This document shows positions 54,354-62,506 of a stretch of DNA of 64,000 nucleotides, piece by piece. The notes under the pieces are model-generated. The model was not told the DNA's origin. It worked only from the letters and a program-made list of their open reading frames with translations, and searched no databases. Within the stretch, counting starts at the first letter, position 1, and each line of letters opens with the position of its first letter. Origin of the DNA: a virus; IMG/VR virus record IMGVR_UViG_3300017991_000072, positions 35,865 through 99,864 of that record, one strand, 5' to 3'. Position numbers and translations under genes: made by a program.

Positions 54354-55672
54354 GCCTTCTCCCGTAGCTTCTTGAATTGGTTCTCTATCTGGACCTCTAC
54401 TTTGTCCGTCCTCCGCTTCTCTTCTGGCTTGATCTCCCCTGGCGGGATTTCGTCAAAACATGGGGGATCAAACAGGAACCTGATGTGGAACTCCCCCAGT
54501 CCACTGTTCCGCGCCTTCTCCACCTTGAAGACCCTGGCTGGATCCTTCCTGACTCCGCCCAGTTCAAAGATCCAGTCTGAATGGTGGGTGATGGCGTCAG
54601 CGTAGTAGACTGTCCCCAGTCCTCCTCCTGTCTTCCCGTCCTCCTTCTCCCCGCCTTCCCTCCGCTCCTGGAAGGTCTGGAAGATGAAGATGTTCATGGC
54701 CTTGGCCACCCGCTTCATCATCCTGGCTACCTTGACGCCCGTCTCCGCCAGCCCCGCCTTGTCCGCCCCAATCAGGAGATCAGCGCCGTCAATGATGACC
54801 ACGTCTGGCCTGTATTCCTGGATCTTGGCTATGACAGACTGGACCCCAACTGACTCCTCCAGGTCTTCGTCATCCACGATGATGAAGTCAGGCTTGTTCC
54901 CGCTCTTCAGCCTCCTGATCCCCGCCTTGAACTTCCGTTCCTCCTCCGCCGTCAGAGTCCCCCTGGTGTAGCGCGTGTAGGACAGGCCGAACATCATACA
55001 GTCCGCCCGTTGGGCTATCTCCTCCGCGCCCATCTCCTTGGAGATGTAGACCACCTTGGCCCCCTGGTTCCACCAGTGAAGACCGAAGACCAGAGTCATC
55101 CAGGTCTTCCCCACTGATGTCCTGGCTATGATCGTGGCCAACTGTTTGGGCCTGAACCTGGGGATCAGCTTTTCCAGGGTCTTCCAAGGAGCCGTCAGCC
55201 CGTCCCGCTTCAGCTCCTCCTGAAGCCGCGTGTAGCTGTCCCATTTCTCCGCCTCCTGGTCTGACCAGTTCACGTCACGCCTCTGGTCCCAGACGTGTTG
55301 AAGGCTGGCCACAGCGTCAAAGACTTTCTGGGTGGCGTTGGTGGCCGCGTTTTCATCCAAGGACTCCAGGTCCGTCCTGACCTCCCCTATCAGGTCCTTC
55401 AGCCTGTTGAACTTCTCCCGTTCAAACAGCCGTTCAGCCCAGTAGGACAGGGGGTCAGTCTCCGCCGGGAACTTGATGGAAGGGAAGCTATTCAGGAAGA
55501 GCCGCCTGGAAGGGATCGTCCCGTGGTCCTTGAAGAAGTTACTGATCCAGGTCCATTCCGTGATCCGTCCCTTGAACAGGTCCATCCCCTGGGACATCTT
55601 CAGGAAGTCAGCCCGCTCCGCCTGTGAACTGTCATAGAAACTAGCTAGGGCTTCCACTTCCATGTCAGCCAT
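54350..55672 (-). CDS. dnaB: DnaB-type replicative helicase
   Basis: 440 residues from ATG 55672 behind AAAGGAGGCGTCCA. N-terminal helical part, then a RecA-like ATPase: Walker A ARTSVGKT (Lys189), VVYISKEMGAEEIAQR, Walker B VVIIDGADLL and IFQTFQERR near the end (H4-type). Overlaps the uracil-DNA glycosylase gene by 8 bases. Confidence 0.9.
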   Translation of the reverse strand: MADMEVEALASFYDSSQAERADFLKMSQGMDLFKGRITEWTWISNFFKDHGTIPSRRLFLNSFPSIKFPAETDPLSYWAERLFEREKFNRLKDLIGEVRTDLESLDENAATNATQKVFDAVASLQHVWDQRRDVNWSDQEAEKWDSYTRLQEELKRDGLTAPWKTLEKLIPRFRPKQLATIIARTSVGKTWMTLVFGLHWWNQGAKVVYISKEMGAEEIAQRADCMMFGLSYTRYTRGTLTAEEERKFKAGIRRLKSGNKPDFIIVDDEDLEESVGVQSVIAKIQEYRPDVVIIDGADLLIGADKAGLAETGVKVARMMKRVAKAMNIFIFQTFQERREGGEKEDGKTGGGLGTVYYADAITHHSDWIFELGGVRKDPARVFKVEKARNSGLGEFHIRFLFDPPCFDEIPPGEIKPEEKRRTDKVEVQIENQFKKLREKA

Positions 55673-56285
55673 TGGACGCCTCCTTTCTTGCGTGAAGAAG
55701 TAGTGGAAGCGTGTAGGTTGACCTGGGCCTCTTGGCTCCAGCCGCCACACAGTCCGTCAGATCCTTGGCTATCTGTGTCCACAGCTCCAGGTCTTTGTCC
55801 ATGGACTTGGTGTTCCGAAGGTAGGCCGCCGGGTGGGTCACTTCGTAGACCACCAGGTTCCCCATGACCATGGGGTAGGCGAACCCACGCCGCCCAATGA
55901 TGGCCGCTTCAGAGATCCGCCCAATCATGACCAGGATGTTGGGATTGATCATCCGTAGGGTCTCTTCAAGCCATGGCCTACAGGCTAGGATTTCGTCAGG
56001 CTTTGGGGCTCTGTTCCTCTGTCCGTCCCGTGGCCTACATCTGACCACGTTGGTCAGGAAGACCCGCCTGTCCTCTGGGACGTTCTTTCCCTTGTACTTC
56101 AGCCCAAGCCCCTTCAGGATCTTGTCCAGGACCACACCTGAAGGACCCACGAAGGGAAGACCGGCCGCGTCTTCATGGGCTCCAGGAGCCTCCCCCACCA
56201 GGACCATCCTGGCGTCCGTGAAGCCCTTTCCCATGACCACGTTGGTCCTACTCCCGCATAGAACGCAGTTGGAGCATGTAGACAT
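55665..56285 (-). CDS. Family 4-type uracil-DNA glycosylase
   Basis: 206 residues from ATG 56285 behind TAAAGGAGCGG. CSNCVLCG at the N-terminus (Fe-S cysteines), then VLVGEAPGAHEDAAGLPFVGPSG (motif A), TNVVRCRPR with the third Cys, CRPWLEETL (fourth) and the C-terminal VTHPAAYLR. Family 4 enzymes remove uracil from DNA; thermophiles and some phages carry them. Confidence 0.9.
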   Translation of the reverse strand: MSTCSNCVLCGSRTNVVMGKGFTDARMVLVGEAPGAHEDAAGLPFVGPSGVVLDKILKGLGLKYKGKNVPEDRRVFLTNVVRCRPRDGQRNRAPKPDEILACRPWLEETLRMINPNILVMIGRISEAAIIGRRGFAYPMVMGNLVVYEVTHPAAYLRNTKSMDKDLELWTQIAKDLTDCVAAGAKRPRSTYTLPLLLHARKEASNG

Positions 56286-56706
56286 CCGCTCCTTTAACTG
56301 TGGCCAACTTGTCCGCTGTCTTGATGGCGTCTTCAGTATCGCCATAGGTGTTCACTCCTTTCACAGAAACGCCCCACTTCACGGGAAGGTTGGAGATGAC
56401 CAAACAGCCCCGGAACGTGGTCATCCATCTCTTCAGATCCTCCTGGTCTTTCACCACCAGGAAGTCCGTGAAGAAGACCGCTGGCCGTTGGCTCCCCTGG
56501 AGCCTGGCCTTCATCTTATCACTGTCCACCAACAGGTAGACGTAGTAGTAGCTGGTCACGTCAAACAGCCATTGACGGACGAACATGGGAACGTCATAGG
56601 TCACCTTCCGAAGGATCCGCGTCTTCCTTGGCGTGTAGACCACGCCAATGGCGTCCACCAGGATCACAGGTCTGGGGTGTATGGCGTCCCAAGGATCGTC
56701 AAACAT
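56248..56706 (-). CDS. Protein of unknown function
   Basis: 152 residues. PVILVDAIGVVY near the start and YLLVDSDKMK, VFFTDFLVVKD later: hydrophobic strands ending in Asp, reminiscent of Rossmann or HAD-like folds. Overlaps both neighbours. Not assigned. Confidence 0.65.
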   Translation of the reverse strand: MFDDPWDAIHPRPVILVDAIGVVYTPRKTRILRKVTYDVPMFVRQWLFDVTSYYYVYLLVDSDKMKARLQGSQRPAVFFTDFLVVKDQEDLKRWMTTFRGCLVISNLPVKWGVSVKGVNTYGDTEDAIKTADKLATVKGADVYMLQLRSMRE

Positions 56707-57343
56707 TGGAGCCCTCCATGTTCTTGACCAGCCTGTCCCTGTAGCCCTTGGCGTCAGGACATTTGACGATCTTGAACAGGTCAGCTATGGCTGTCCCAAT
56801 TCTCTGGCCCATGTAGTCAGCCAGGGAAGGCTTGGCGTGTTCTAGGGCTACTGGGTCCAGATGGGACAGAATAGCCGTTGACCTCCCGTCTTCTATCCTA
56901 CGGAGGACCACCCTGTCCAAGACGTTCCAGCGCCAGTCCTTAGTTGAACCCGTGATCTCTATCAGGTCAAAGACCACCAGGTCCACGTCTTCGTAGTGTT
57001 TGACCACCATGTCATTGGGGACGAACTCTGAAGCCGTCACGTTCCCGAATACGTCCGACATCATGGACATGGGGGAGACGAACTTGGCCGTCAAACCAAA
57101 GGACAGGACAGCCTTGACCATGGTGGCTCCCAAGAGCCTGGTCTGGGCCAACAGTCCGCCCTTGAAGTAGATGTGTTGACCAACAGACGCCTCTGGCTCT
57201 TTCTGGAAGAGACCAACAAAGTCTCCCGCCGCCTTCTTGGCCTTCACCCCACCAGAAAAACTTTGCAATGACGCCGTGTAGAACTCCGCCGGAATTCCCG
57301 CTTCCCTTAGTTCAGCGAAGGTCACTACTCTGGCTTCCTCCAC
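56699..57343 (-). CDS. DnaC/DnaI-like helicase-loader homolog with degenerate ATPase motifs
   Basis: 214 residues from GTG 57343 behind AAAGGAGGAAACCAA. Overall plan of DnaC-type AAA+ loaders: GLLAQTRLLGATMVKAVL where Walker A should be (no GKT), KFVSPMSMMSDVF, and DLVVFDLIEITG in the Walker B position (Glu after Asp missing). Between initiator-like and helicase genes. Probably an ATP-independent loader or adaptor; inference from layout and context. Confidence 0.5.
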   Translation of the reverse strand: MEEARVVTFAELREAGIPAEFYTASLQSFSGGVKAKKAAGDFVGLFQKEPEASVGQHIYFKGGLLAQTRLLGATMVKAVLSFGLTAKFVSPMSMMSDVFGNVTASEFVPNDMVVKHYEDVDLVVFDLIEITGSTKDWRWNVLDRVVLRRIEDGRSTAILSHLDPVALEHAKPSLADYMGQRIGTAIADLFKIVKCPDAKGYRDRLVKNMEGSNV

Positions 57344-57382
57344 TTGGTTTCCTCCTTTGCATTTTTTACTTGACAAGGCTGA

Positions 57383-57571
57383 CTATAAACCCCATTCCCT
57401 CTTCCCCCTACTTCGTAGGGGGGAGTGAATGGGACTTGTATTAAAGTATGTCTGTGATGTGTTCTTTTCTTTTCCTTTCAAAGAAGTAGAGTCCTGATCA
57501 GGACCTATAGGTTCAGTATGTTCTATCGCGCCCGCGCCCGTGCGCGTACATATAGGGGGCCAGTTATCCAT
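57383..57571 (-). CDS. Small protein with no hits (tentative) over an intergenic hairpin
   Basis: 62 residues from ATG 57571, which overlaps the upstream stop. Composition is unlike its neighbours (Thr, Ser, Pro), and the region is AT-richer. It contains a perfect stem-loop CCCCCTAC-GA-GTAGGGGG-type (about 57407-57424) that may be an attenuator instead. The 57344-57563 stretch may therefore be non-coding. Confidence 0.25.
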   Translation of the reverse strand: MDNWPPICTRTGAGAIEHTEPIGPDQDSTSLKGKEKNTSQTYFNTSPIHSPLRSRGKREWGL

Positions 57572-58223
57572 GGGGGTAGATCCTCTGTTCGTAGTGGTCA
57601 TCCAGACCGTGGAATAGACCCTGATGGTTCTTGAACATGTTCCACACCGTCAGGTCCACGATCTTCAGAACGTCCCTGTCCACGATGAAGGATCTGATCC
57701 CCTGGTAGACGATGAAGGGACTGAACTGGCGTGTCAGCGCCTTGATCCTGTTGTAGTCCCTTGGGTCCCCCTTGTAGGGCTCCCCTATCTCCTTGGAGTA
57801 CAGGGAGTAGAAGAACCCCAACAGCTCCCTGGGGGTCATCTTATTGGCTGGTTTCAGATAGGGCTTCTTCTTGTTCTGTGGGGGCTTCGTGGTCCCCGCG
57901 CCCTTCAGCTTCTCCAGGTCCACGTGATGGATCCCAGGGAACCCGTGGGCCGTGGCCAGCCCGTCTTCATGAAAACTGTAGGACAGCTTCTTCTTGGCCC
58001 CGTTGGTTGGGACCCTGACCAAGATGTTGGCCCTGACCAGTTCATTCATGTGGCTCTTGATCGTGTCCGCGTCCAGCTCCCGTAGGGTAGACAGCTCTGA
58101 CGTGGACGGGAGCCGCCCGTCAGTGAAATGGGGGACCAGCTCCAACAGCGTGACCTTGGCCCCGTCTGACAGCTCTGGGTTCCTGGCTATCAGGAGGAAG
58201 GCCGTGTAGGTTTCTGTGTTCAT
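57564..58223 (-). CDS. Winged-helix replication-initiator-like protein
   Basis: 219 residues. N-terminal winged helix (GAKVTLLELVPHF, PSTSELSTLRELDADTIKSHMNELV, ILVRVP) and a DnaD-like helical C-terminal part. Next to the putative loader and near helicase and primase, it fits a lambda-O/DnaD-type initiator. Confidence 0.6.
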   Translation of the reverse strand: MNTETYTAFLLIARNPELSDGAKVTLLELVPHFTDGRLPSTSELSTLRELDADTIKSHMNELVRANILVRVPTNGAKKKLSYSFHEDGLATAHGFPGIHHVDLEKLKGAGTTKPPQNKKKPYLKPANKMTPRELLGFFYSLYSKEIGEPYKGDPRDYNRIKALTRQFSPFIVYQGIRSFIVDRDVLKIVDLTVWNMFKNHQGLFHGLDDHYEQRIYPHG

Positions 58224-58227
58224 GTGA

Positions 58228-58506
58228 TCACCTGACCTGTAGTGTCTGGGCCAGTTCAGCCACTTCCTTCATCTTGGGGGCCAGCTCCCGTTCAACGTGT
58301 TCCCACGCCTGGGAGAAGGTGTCCGTGATTTCGTTCATTTCACAGGGGATCTGACAGGCCGCCGCCACCCCCGTTCCATACAACATCACGGAGATCTTCA
58401 CTTCAACAAACCCAAGATCTTGTTTCCCTTGTCCCGCCTTCATCTGGGTGTTCTTCGTCTTCTTCTGACCACTAGATTGGGGACGCAAGAGCCGCCGTTT
58501 TGCCAT
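58228..58506 (-). CDS. Small protein of unknown function
   Basis: 92 residues. Basic N-terminus, then a strand-turn-helix domain (VEVKISVMLYGTG, TFSQAWEHVERELA). Not recognised. Confidence 0.6.
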   Translation of the reverse strand: MAKRRLLRPQSSGQKKTKNTQMKAGQGKQDLGFVEVKISVMLYGTGVAAACQIPCEMNEITDTFSQAWEHVERELAPKMKEVAELAQTLQVR

Positions 58507-58885
58507 CTCTGACCTCCTTCTTCAACCGCTTAACTTCCAGGGACGCCCGCTTCTTGAAATTGGTACTGTCAATGGGCTTCCCCGCCTTCTTCAACCTACC
58601 GTCCGCGCCAAGACGGTTCAGTCCTTCCTGTTCCAGTAACATCTTGAAGATCCTGATTTCCTGGGCCGAATACCAGCGCCTCCCATCCCGTAGCTTGAAG
58701 ATGGGTTCAGGAAGGATCCCATTCTTGTCCCAAGCCCTGATGGTCCTGACCGTCCTTCCAAGGGCCTGGGCCACCATGAACCTGGAGAACACCTTGATCT
58801 GGGTCCCGTCAGGGAGCCTGACCAGCTTCTCCTTTCTTTTGTCTATCTTGCTTTCTGTGGGATCTCCATGGGAAGCGTTTTCCAT
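58472..58885 (-). CDS. MerR-like HTH protein
   Basis: 137 residues. Near residues 37-80: VAQALGRTVRTIRAWDKNGILPEPIFKL, RRWYSAQEIRIFKMLLEQ, a MerR/HTH_17-type domain. Basic C-terminus. Overlaps both neighbours. Probable DNA-binding regulator or replication accessory factor. Confidence 0.75.
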   Translation of the reverse strand: MENASHGDPTESKIDKRKEKLVRLPDGTQIKVFSRFMVAQALGRTVRTIRAWDKNGILPEPIFKLRDGRRWYSAQEIRIFKMLLEQEGLNRLGADGRLKKAGKPIDSTNFKKRASLEVKRLKKEVRDGKTAALASPI

Positions 58886-59403
58886 AGTTCCTCCGTCCTC
58901 TGTAGGTGGTCCGCGAACAGTTCAGCCGCCGCCGCGTCATCCCCGAATTCCAGGATGAAGGACGGACTCCTGATCACCATGAAGGGGGTCAGGTATCCGT
59001 CCACAGCGAAGTCATCAGGAAGGATGAACTGTCCCGCCAGTGTTCTGATGTCTGGAGGGGAAACCCCGTGGCCCAGTAGGGACTTGGCCGCGTCCTTCCC
59101 CACCACCACCACCAGCTTGGGCTTCATCGTGTTCAGGATGTCCATGAAGACAGGCTGACAGCTCCGAAGGTTCGCCACACGTGGGGGGTGGGGAAAGTCA
59201 CACAGAGGATAGGTGAAGGCCACCACATCCTTCCAGAACTCCCAGTCCATCTCCTCCTGGAGATGGTGGAAGAACCCGTAGTCATCCTTGAACACCATGG
59301 GGTCAAACACCATGAAGGTCTCCGGTTCGTCCGTGTGCCATTCTGGGACTGGGGCCGCCTTCTCCTCTGGACACAGACCACACGTTCCAGCTCCTTGGAT
59401 CAA
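58843..59403 (-). CDS. Second uracil-DNA-glycosylase-like protein
   Basis: 186 residues from TTG 59403; longer in-frame readings run back into the previous gene. CGLCPEE at the start, TYPLCDFPHP, then LRSCQPVFMDILNTMKPKLVVVVGKDAAKSLLG, the CxxxLxxEI-type segment of UDG superfamily, and IRSPSFILE near the end. Motif A is atypical (FMVFDPM), so activity is uncertain. Confidence 0.6.
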   Translation of the reverse strand: MIQGAGTCGLCPEEKAAPVPEWHTDEPETFMVFDPMVFKDDYGFFHHLQEEMDWEFWKDVVAFTYPLCDFPHPPRVANLRSCQPVFMDILNTMKPKLVVVVGKDAAKSLLGHGVSPPDIRTLAGQFILPDDFAVDGYLTPFMVIRSPSFILEFGDDAAAAELFADHLQRTEELWKTLPMEIPQKAR

Positions 59404-59407
59404 GAAT

Positions 59408-59896
59408 TTACTTCTTTTTTTCTGACGGATCCTTGACGTAAAGAGCATAGTTGATCTCCTTCTGGAGAAGCTTGGCCAGGTCCGCGTCAGAGATCTTCCC
59501 CAACTCGTGAAGGGCTTCAATCTTGGCGTCATCTATGACCCGCGTGGTGGCTTCCTTCCAGACACCAATGGACTTCAGGATGTCCTCCGCTTCCTCCACG
59601 TAGGAGATGGACGTTCTGGCCGTGTAGTCCACCTGGAAGCCGTCTCCAGTGACGTGAAAGGACCCCTTTTCATCCTTGGTCCCTTCCGCCATGACCCGCT
59701 CCACCAGCGCCTTCTTCAGGGAGGAGACACCGTCATTCAGGGCCTTGATCTGTTTCTTCAGGTCCATGTAGCGCCTGGCCATGAACCCCGTGGTGTCCTT
59801 CTCCTGGGGGGTCTCCGCTTCCTCCACTACTTCCTCCGCCGCCGCCGTAACCTCCGCCGCTTCAGCTTTCCTGTCCTTCAACCTTGACTTGGCCAC
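59408..59896 (-). CDS. Coiled-coil protein of unknown function
   Basis: 162 residues. Ala/Glu-rich start, coiled coil (MDLKKQIKALNDGVSSLKKA), then a small beta domain and helices. Layout recalls Gam-like or Gp157-like phage proteins, but I cannot assign it. Confidence 0.65.
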   Translation of the reverse strand: MAKSRLKDRKAEAAEVTAAAEEVVEEAETPQEKDTTGFMARRYMDLKKQIKALNDGVSSLKKALVERVMAEGTKDEKGSFHVTGDGFQVDYTARTSISYVEEAEDILKSIGVWKEATTRVIDDAKIEALHELGKISDADLAKLLQKEINYALYVKDPSEKKK

Positions 59897-59907
59897 TTCT
59901 TCCTCCT

Positions 59908-61353
59908 TTACGTCAGAAACATGTTCTTGAACCTGTCCAACCCAAAGGAAGCATAGACCCGCCTCCTCCGCTTGAAATGGTTCCAGAGAACTGGGTTGGA
60001 GTCTACATAGTCATAGATCACCGCGTCCGTCTTTCCAGGGGCCGCCCTTCTGATCCGGCCAGCTATCTGTTCTGTGTCCTTCTTGTTTCCTACGGAGCCC
60101 GCCAGGAACAGCCGGTCCAGGGGGTTGATGGAAGCCCCAACCTTGGTCAGTTGGATGGTTCCTACCGCCACCTTGACGCGCCTGTCTATCAGGGCTTGTT
60201 CCGTAGCCGCTATCTGTTTCTTTGACCTCCTTCCCTCCAAGGGTTCAGCGTAGACGAAGGCCCGCCGAAGAAGGTCTATCAGCGTGTAGACATGGTCCCT
60301 CCGCTTACAGACCACCAGACAGGAATGACCCGCCATGGCCTCCCGCTTCACATCGTCCACTATCATCAGGTTCCGTTTCAGGTTCTTCTGGAGCGCCGCG
60401 TCAATGTCAGACATCTGGATCAGCGTGGCTCCGTATTTGTCCTCCAGCTCTATCCCCGTGTTCGTGACCACTACGTCCGTAATGGGTTGGGCCGTGTCAG
60501 ACTTGACGTTCCCCTTGATCTCCACGAAGGGATCCCCAAAGGTCAGGAAGATCACGCCGTCCAGGCCGTCCCCCCGCTCCGGTGTGGCCGTCAGTCCCAC
60601 CCTGAACTTGGCTGGCCAAGCGTCCACCACCTGATGGAAGGTCCGCGCCGGGGCCAGGTGACATTCATCAAAGATGACCGTCCCAAACTCCTCCTTCAGA
60701 TCGTCCAGAAGGGAAACCTTCTTCTTGAACATGGTCTGAAGGTAGGCCACAGTGAACTGTTCCCCTATCGTGGCCTTGGACCCCTGGATCAGCCCAATGT
60801 CAGCCTCCTTGAACCCGTAGGTCTTCACCAAGTCCCGCTTCCAGGAATTGGCCACCAGTTGACGATGGGTCAGGACAAGGGTCTTCTGGCCCATCAGGGA
60901 GGCCGCCATAGCCGCCAGGACCGTCTTTCCTGTGGCCGTGGGTAGAACAAGGAGGAAATTCTGGAAGGGCCGTGTGGGCCGCTGTAGCTCCTCCTGGAGC
61001 CTGTCAAGGACGGGGATCTGGAGATCATTGGGGGAGATCTTCCAGGAAGGGAACTCCACGGGAGCCGTGACCGTGTTGTCCACGATCTGGAAGCCGTGGG
61101 TCTGAAGCCCGCCCAGGCCGCCCAGGGCTCCAAAGCCGTAGCCTCTGGGGATGGTGATGGACCCGTCTTTCAGGACTTTGGACATCTGGATCTTGGGCTT
61201 GACCCAGAAGGGGATTTCATAGGGGGAATACTTCTTCAGGTCACGGTAGACGGGGTTCTTGACAGACGTTTCTTCAAGGATCCGCCGCGCCAATGGGGAG
61301 GAGACAGGCGTCAGCGTCAGCCTGTTCCTGACCGTGATCCTCTTGTCCGCCAT
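59908..61353 (-). CDS. SF2 helicase (UvsW/XPB-like)
   Basis: 481 residues, start behind CACGGAGGAAACCCAGG. Walker A PTATGKT (Lys143), Ia LTHRQLVANSW, DECH box FDECHLAP, motif III GLTATPERGDGLDG, and C-terminal motif VI QIAGRIRRAAPG. Phage relatives such as UvsW remodel branched DNA and move replication from origin- to recombination-dependent mode. Confidence 0.9.
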   Translation of the reverse strand: MADKRITVRNRLTLTPVSSPLARRILEETSVKNPVYRDLKKYSPYEIPFWVKPKIQMSKVLKDGSITIPRGYGFGALGGLGGLQTHGFQIVDNTVTAPVEFPSWKISPNDLQIPVLDRLQEELQRPTRPFQNFLLVLPTATGKTVLAAMAASLMGQKTLVLTHRQLVANSWKRDLVKTYGFKEADIGLIQGSKATIGEQFTVAYLQTMFKKKVSLLDDLKEEFGTVIFDECHLAPARTFHQVVDAWPAKFRVGLTATPERGDGLDGVIFLTFGDPFVEIKGNVKSDTAQPITDVVVTNTGIELEDKYGATLIQMSDIDAALQKNLKRNLMIVDDVKREAMAGHSCLVVCKRRDHVYTLIDLLRRAFVYAEPLEGRRSKKQIAATEQALIDRRVKVAVGTIQLTKVGASINPLDRLFLAGSVGNKKDTEQIAGRIRRAAPGKTDAVIYDYVDSNPVLWNHFKRRRRVYASFGLDRFKNMFLT

Positions 61354-61516
61354 CCTGGGTTTCCTCCGTGATCTGTAGTTTGGGAAGAGCCGTTTTTAGA
61401 TCGTAGTCAACCCTGTCTCTGAACTCCGCCTGTTTTCCAGTGTTCCACTGTTGGACGGGCCTGTAGTAACCCACTACCCTGGAATAGACCTCTGTCTTCT
61501 GCCCACATTTGTTCAT
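61274..61516 (-). CDS. Stand-alone NrdD C-terminal-like peptide
   Basis: 80 residues from ATG 61516 behind GGGAGGACGATGG. MNKCGQKTEVYSRVVGYYRP followed by WNTGKQAEF matches the C-terminal tail of anaerobic ribonucleotide reductase NrdD, without the catalytic barrel. The 3' part overlaps the helicase gene by 80 bases. First gene behind the 61.5-kb promoter. Function unknown. Confidence 0.65.
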   Translation of the reverse strand: MNKCGQKTEVYSRVVGYYRPVQQWNTGKQAEFRDRVDYDLKTALPKLQITEETQDGGQEDHGQEQADADACLLPIGAADP

Positions 61517-61529
61517 CCATCGTCCTCCC

Positions 61530-61559
61530 ATATTACCATGGAAATTCCTAGCCCGTCAA
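61530..61559 (-). promoter_or_regulatory. Leftward promoter for the 61.5-53.4 kb operon
   Basis: Minus strand TTGACG (61559-61554), 18-base spacer, TAATAT (61535-61530), preceded by TTCATTTTTTCC. Confidence 0.7.
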
Positions 61560-61579
61560 GGAAAAAATGAAGGCCCGTT

Positions 61580-62506
61580 TCACAGCTTCCTGATCCACTT
61601 CACGATCCCAACCGTTCCCCCCGCATCAAAGGCCGGAGCGTCCAACAGCTCCCAACCTGACGGAACAGGTTCAGCGTTCTGGATGAAGACTATGGCCATG
61701 GATGGAACCACCTGGCTGGCCTGTTCCGCGCCGCCAGCGTAGACCACAGGCCGCCTGTCAAAGATCTTGTCATCCTGAACTGGAAGGATGGTCCCCGCCG
61801 CGCCTGACCCGTCATCCTGAACGTGGATCTCCGCCAGAATGATGTGGTCATAGTATTGACCTTCAAAGCCTTCCGTGAAGACAAAGTCCTGTTCTGTGGC
61901 CGTCTGGGCTCCCTCCACCAGGACGAAGTCTCCAGCCTGGTTCATCATGACCAGAACCGCCATCCAATACGTGGGGGTGATGGCTGACAGAAGGTAGGGG
62001 AAGGCCGTGAAGTCCATGGCCGTGGGGGTCACGTCCACGGGGATCTTGGGCCTGATGTAGACCGCGCCTCCCTTGATCAGGACTCCCGCTGAAGGGGGAT
62101 CCGTCTGGGTGACGGAGCCCGCCAGCGTAGCCAGGGCCTTCAGGTCCCAGAACTGGGTCCGCTCTATGCTATCGTAGATCTGGTTGAAGTCATAAGCCCG
62201 AAGGGCTGACCCCAGGCCCAAGTAGGAGATGTTGACCGTTTTCCCCGTGTCCCCCGTGTAGAAATTGACCTGTCCCGTGTTGTAGTTCACGTAGAACTCC
62301 CCTCCCGTGACGGGGTCATAGTCCACTTCTGTGAACGTGATGGAGCCTGTGACCGCCACAGAGCCGGGTTCAGGGGCCTCTTCCAGGTAGACTTCTGGGT
62401 TCCCTCCCTCCCCCGCTGGAATGACGTGTTCCTCTACCTTGGAAACCGGGGAAGGCCGCTTGTCCACCTTGTCAATGAATTCATCTACGCTATCTGGAAA
62501 CGCCAT
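61580..62506 (-). CDS. Virion structural-like protein (tail fibre/baseplate type)
   Basis: 308 residues. Beta-rich with GGEFYVNYNTGQVNFYTGD, typical of phage tail or baseplate proteins (the 'x-VNYxTGxVxF' repeat is common in them), and a C-terminal IVKWIRKL as in receptor-binding fibre ends. Overlaps the upstream gene. Family not named. Confidence 0.6.
   Translation of the reverse strand: MAFPDSVDEFIDKVDKRPSPVSKVEEHVIPAGEGGNPEVYLEEAPEPGSVAVTGSITFTEVDYDPVTGGEFYVNYNTGQVNFYTGDTGKTVNISYLGLGSALRAYDFNQIYDSIERTQFWDLKALATLAGSVTQTDPPSAGVLIKGGAVYIRPKIPVDVTPTAMDFTAFPYLLSAITPTYWMAVLVMMNQAGDFVLVEGAQTATEQDFVFTEGFEGQYYDHIILAEIHVQDDGSGAAGTILPVQDDKIFDRRPVVYAGGAEQASQVVPSMAIVFIQNAEPVPSGWELLDAPAFDAGGTVGIVKWIRKL

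Noticed and set aside
57361-57390. Rightward promoter (TTGACA then TATAAA)
   Set aside because: Spacing between boxes is only 8 bases and no rightward gene follows.
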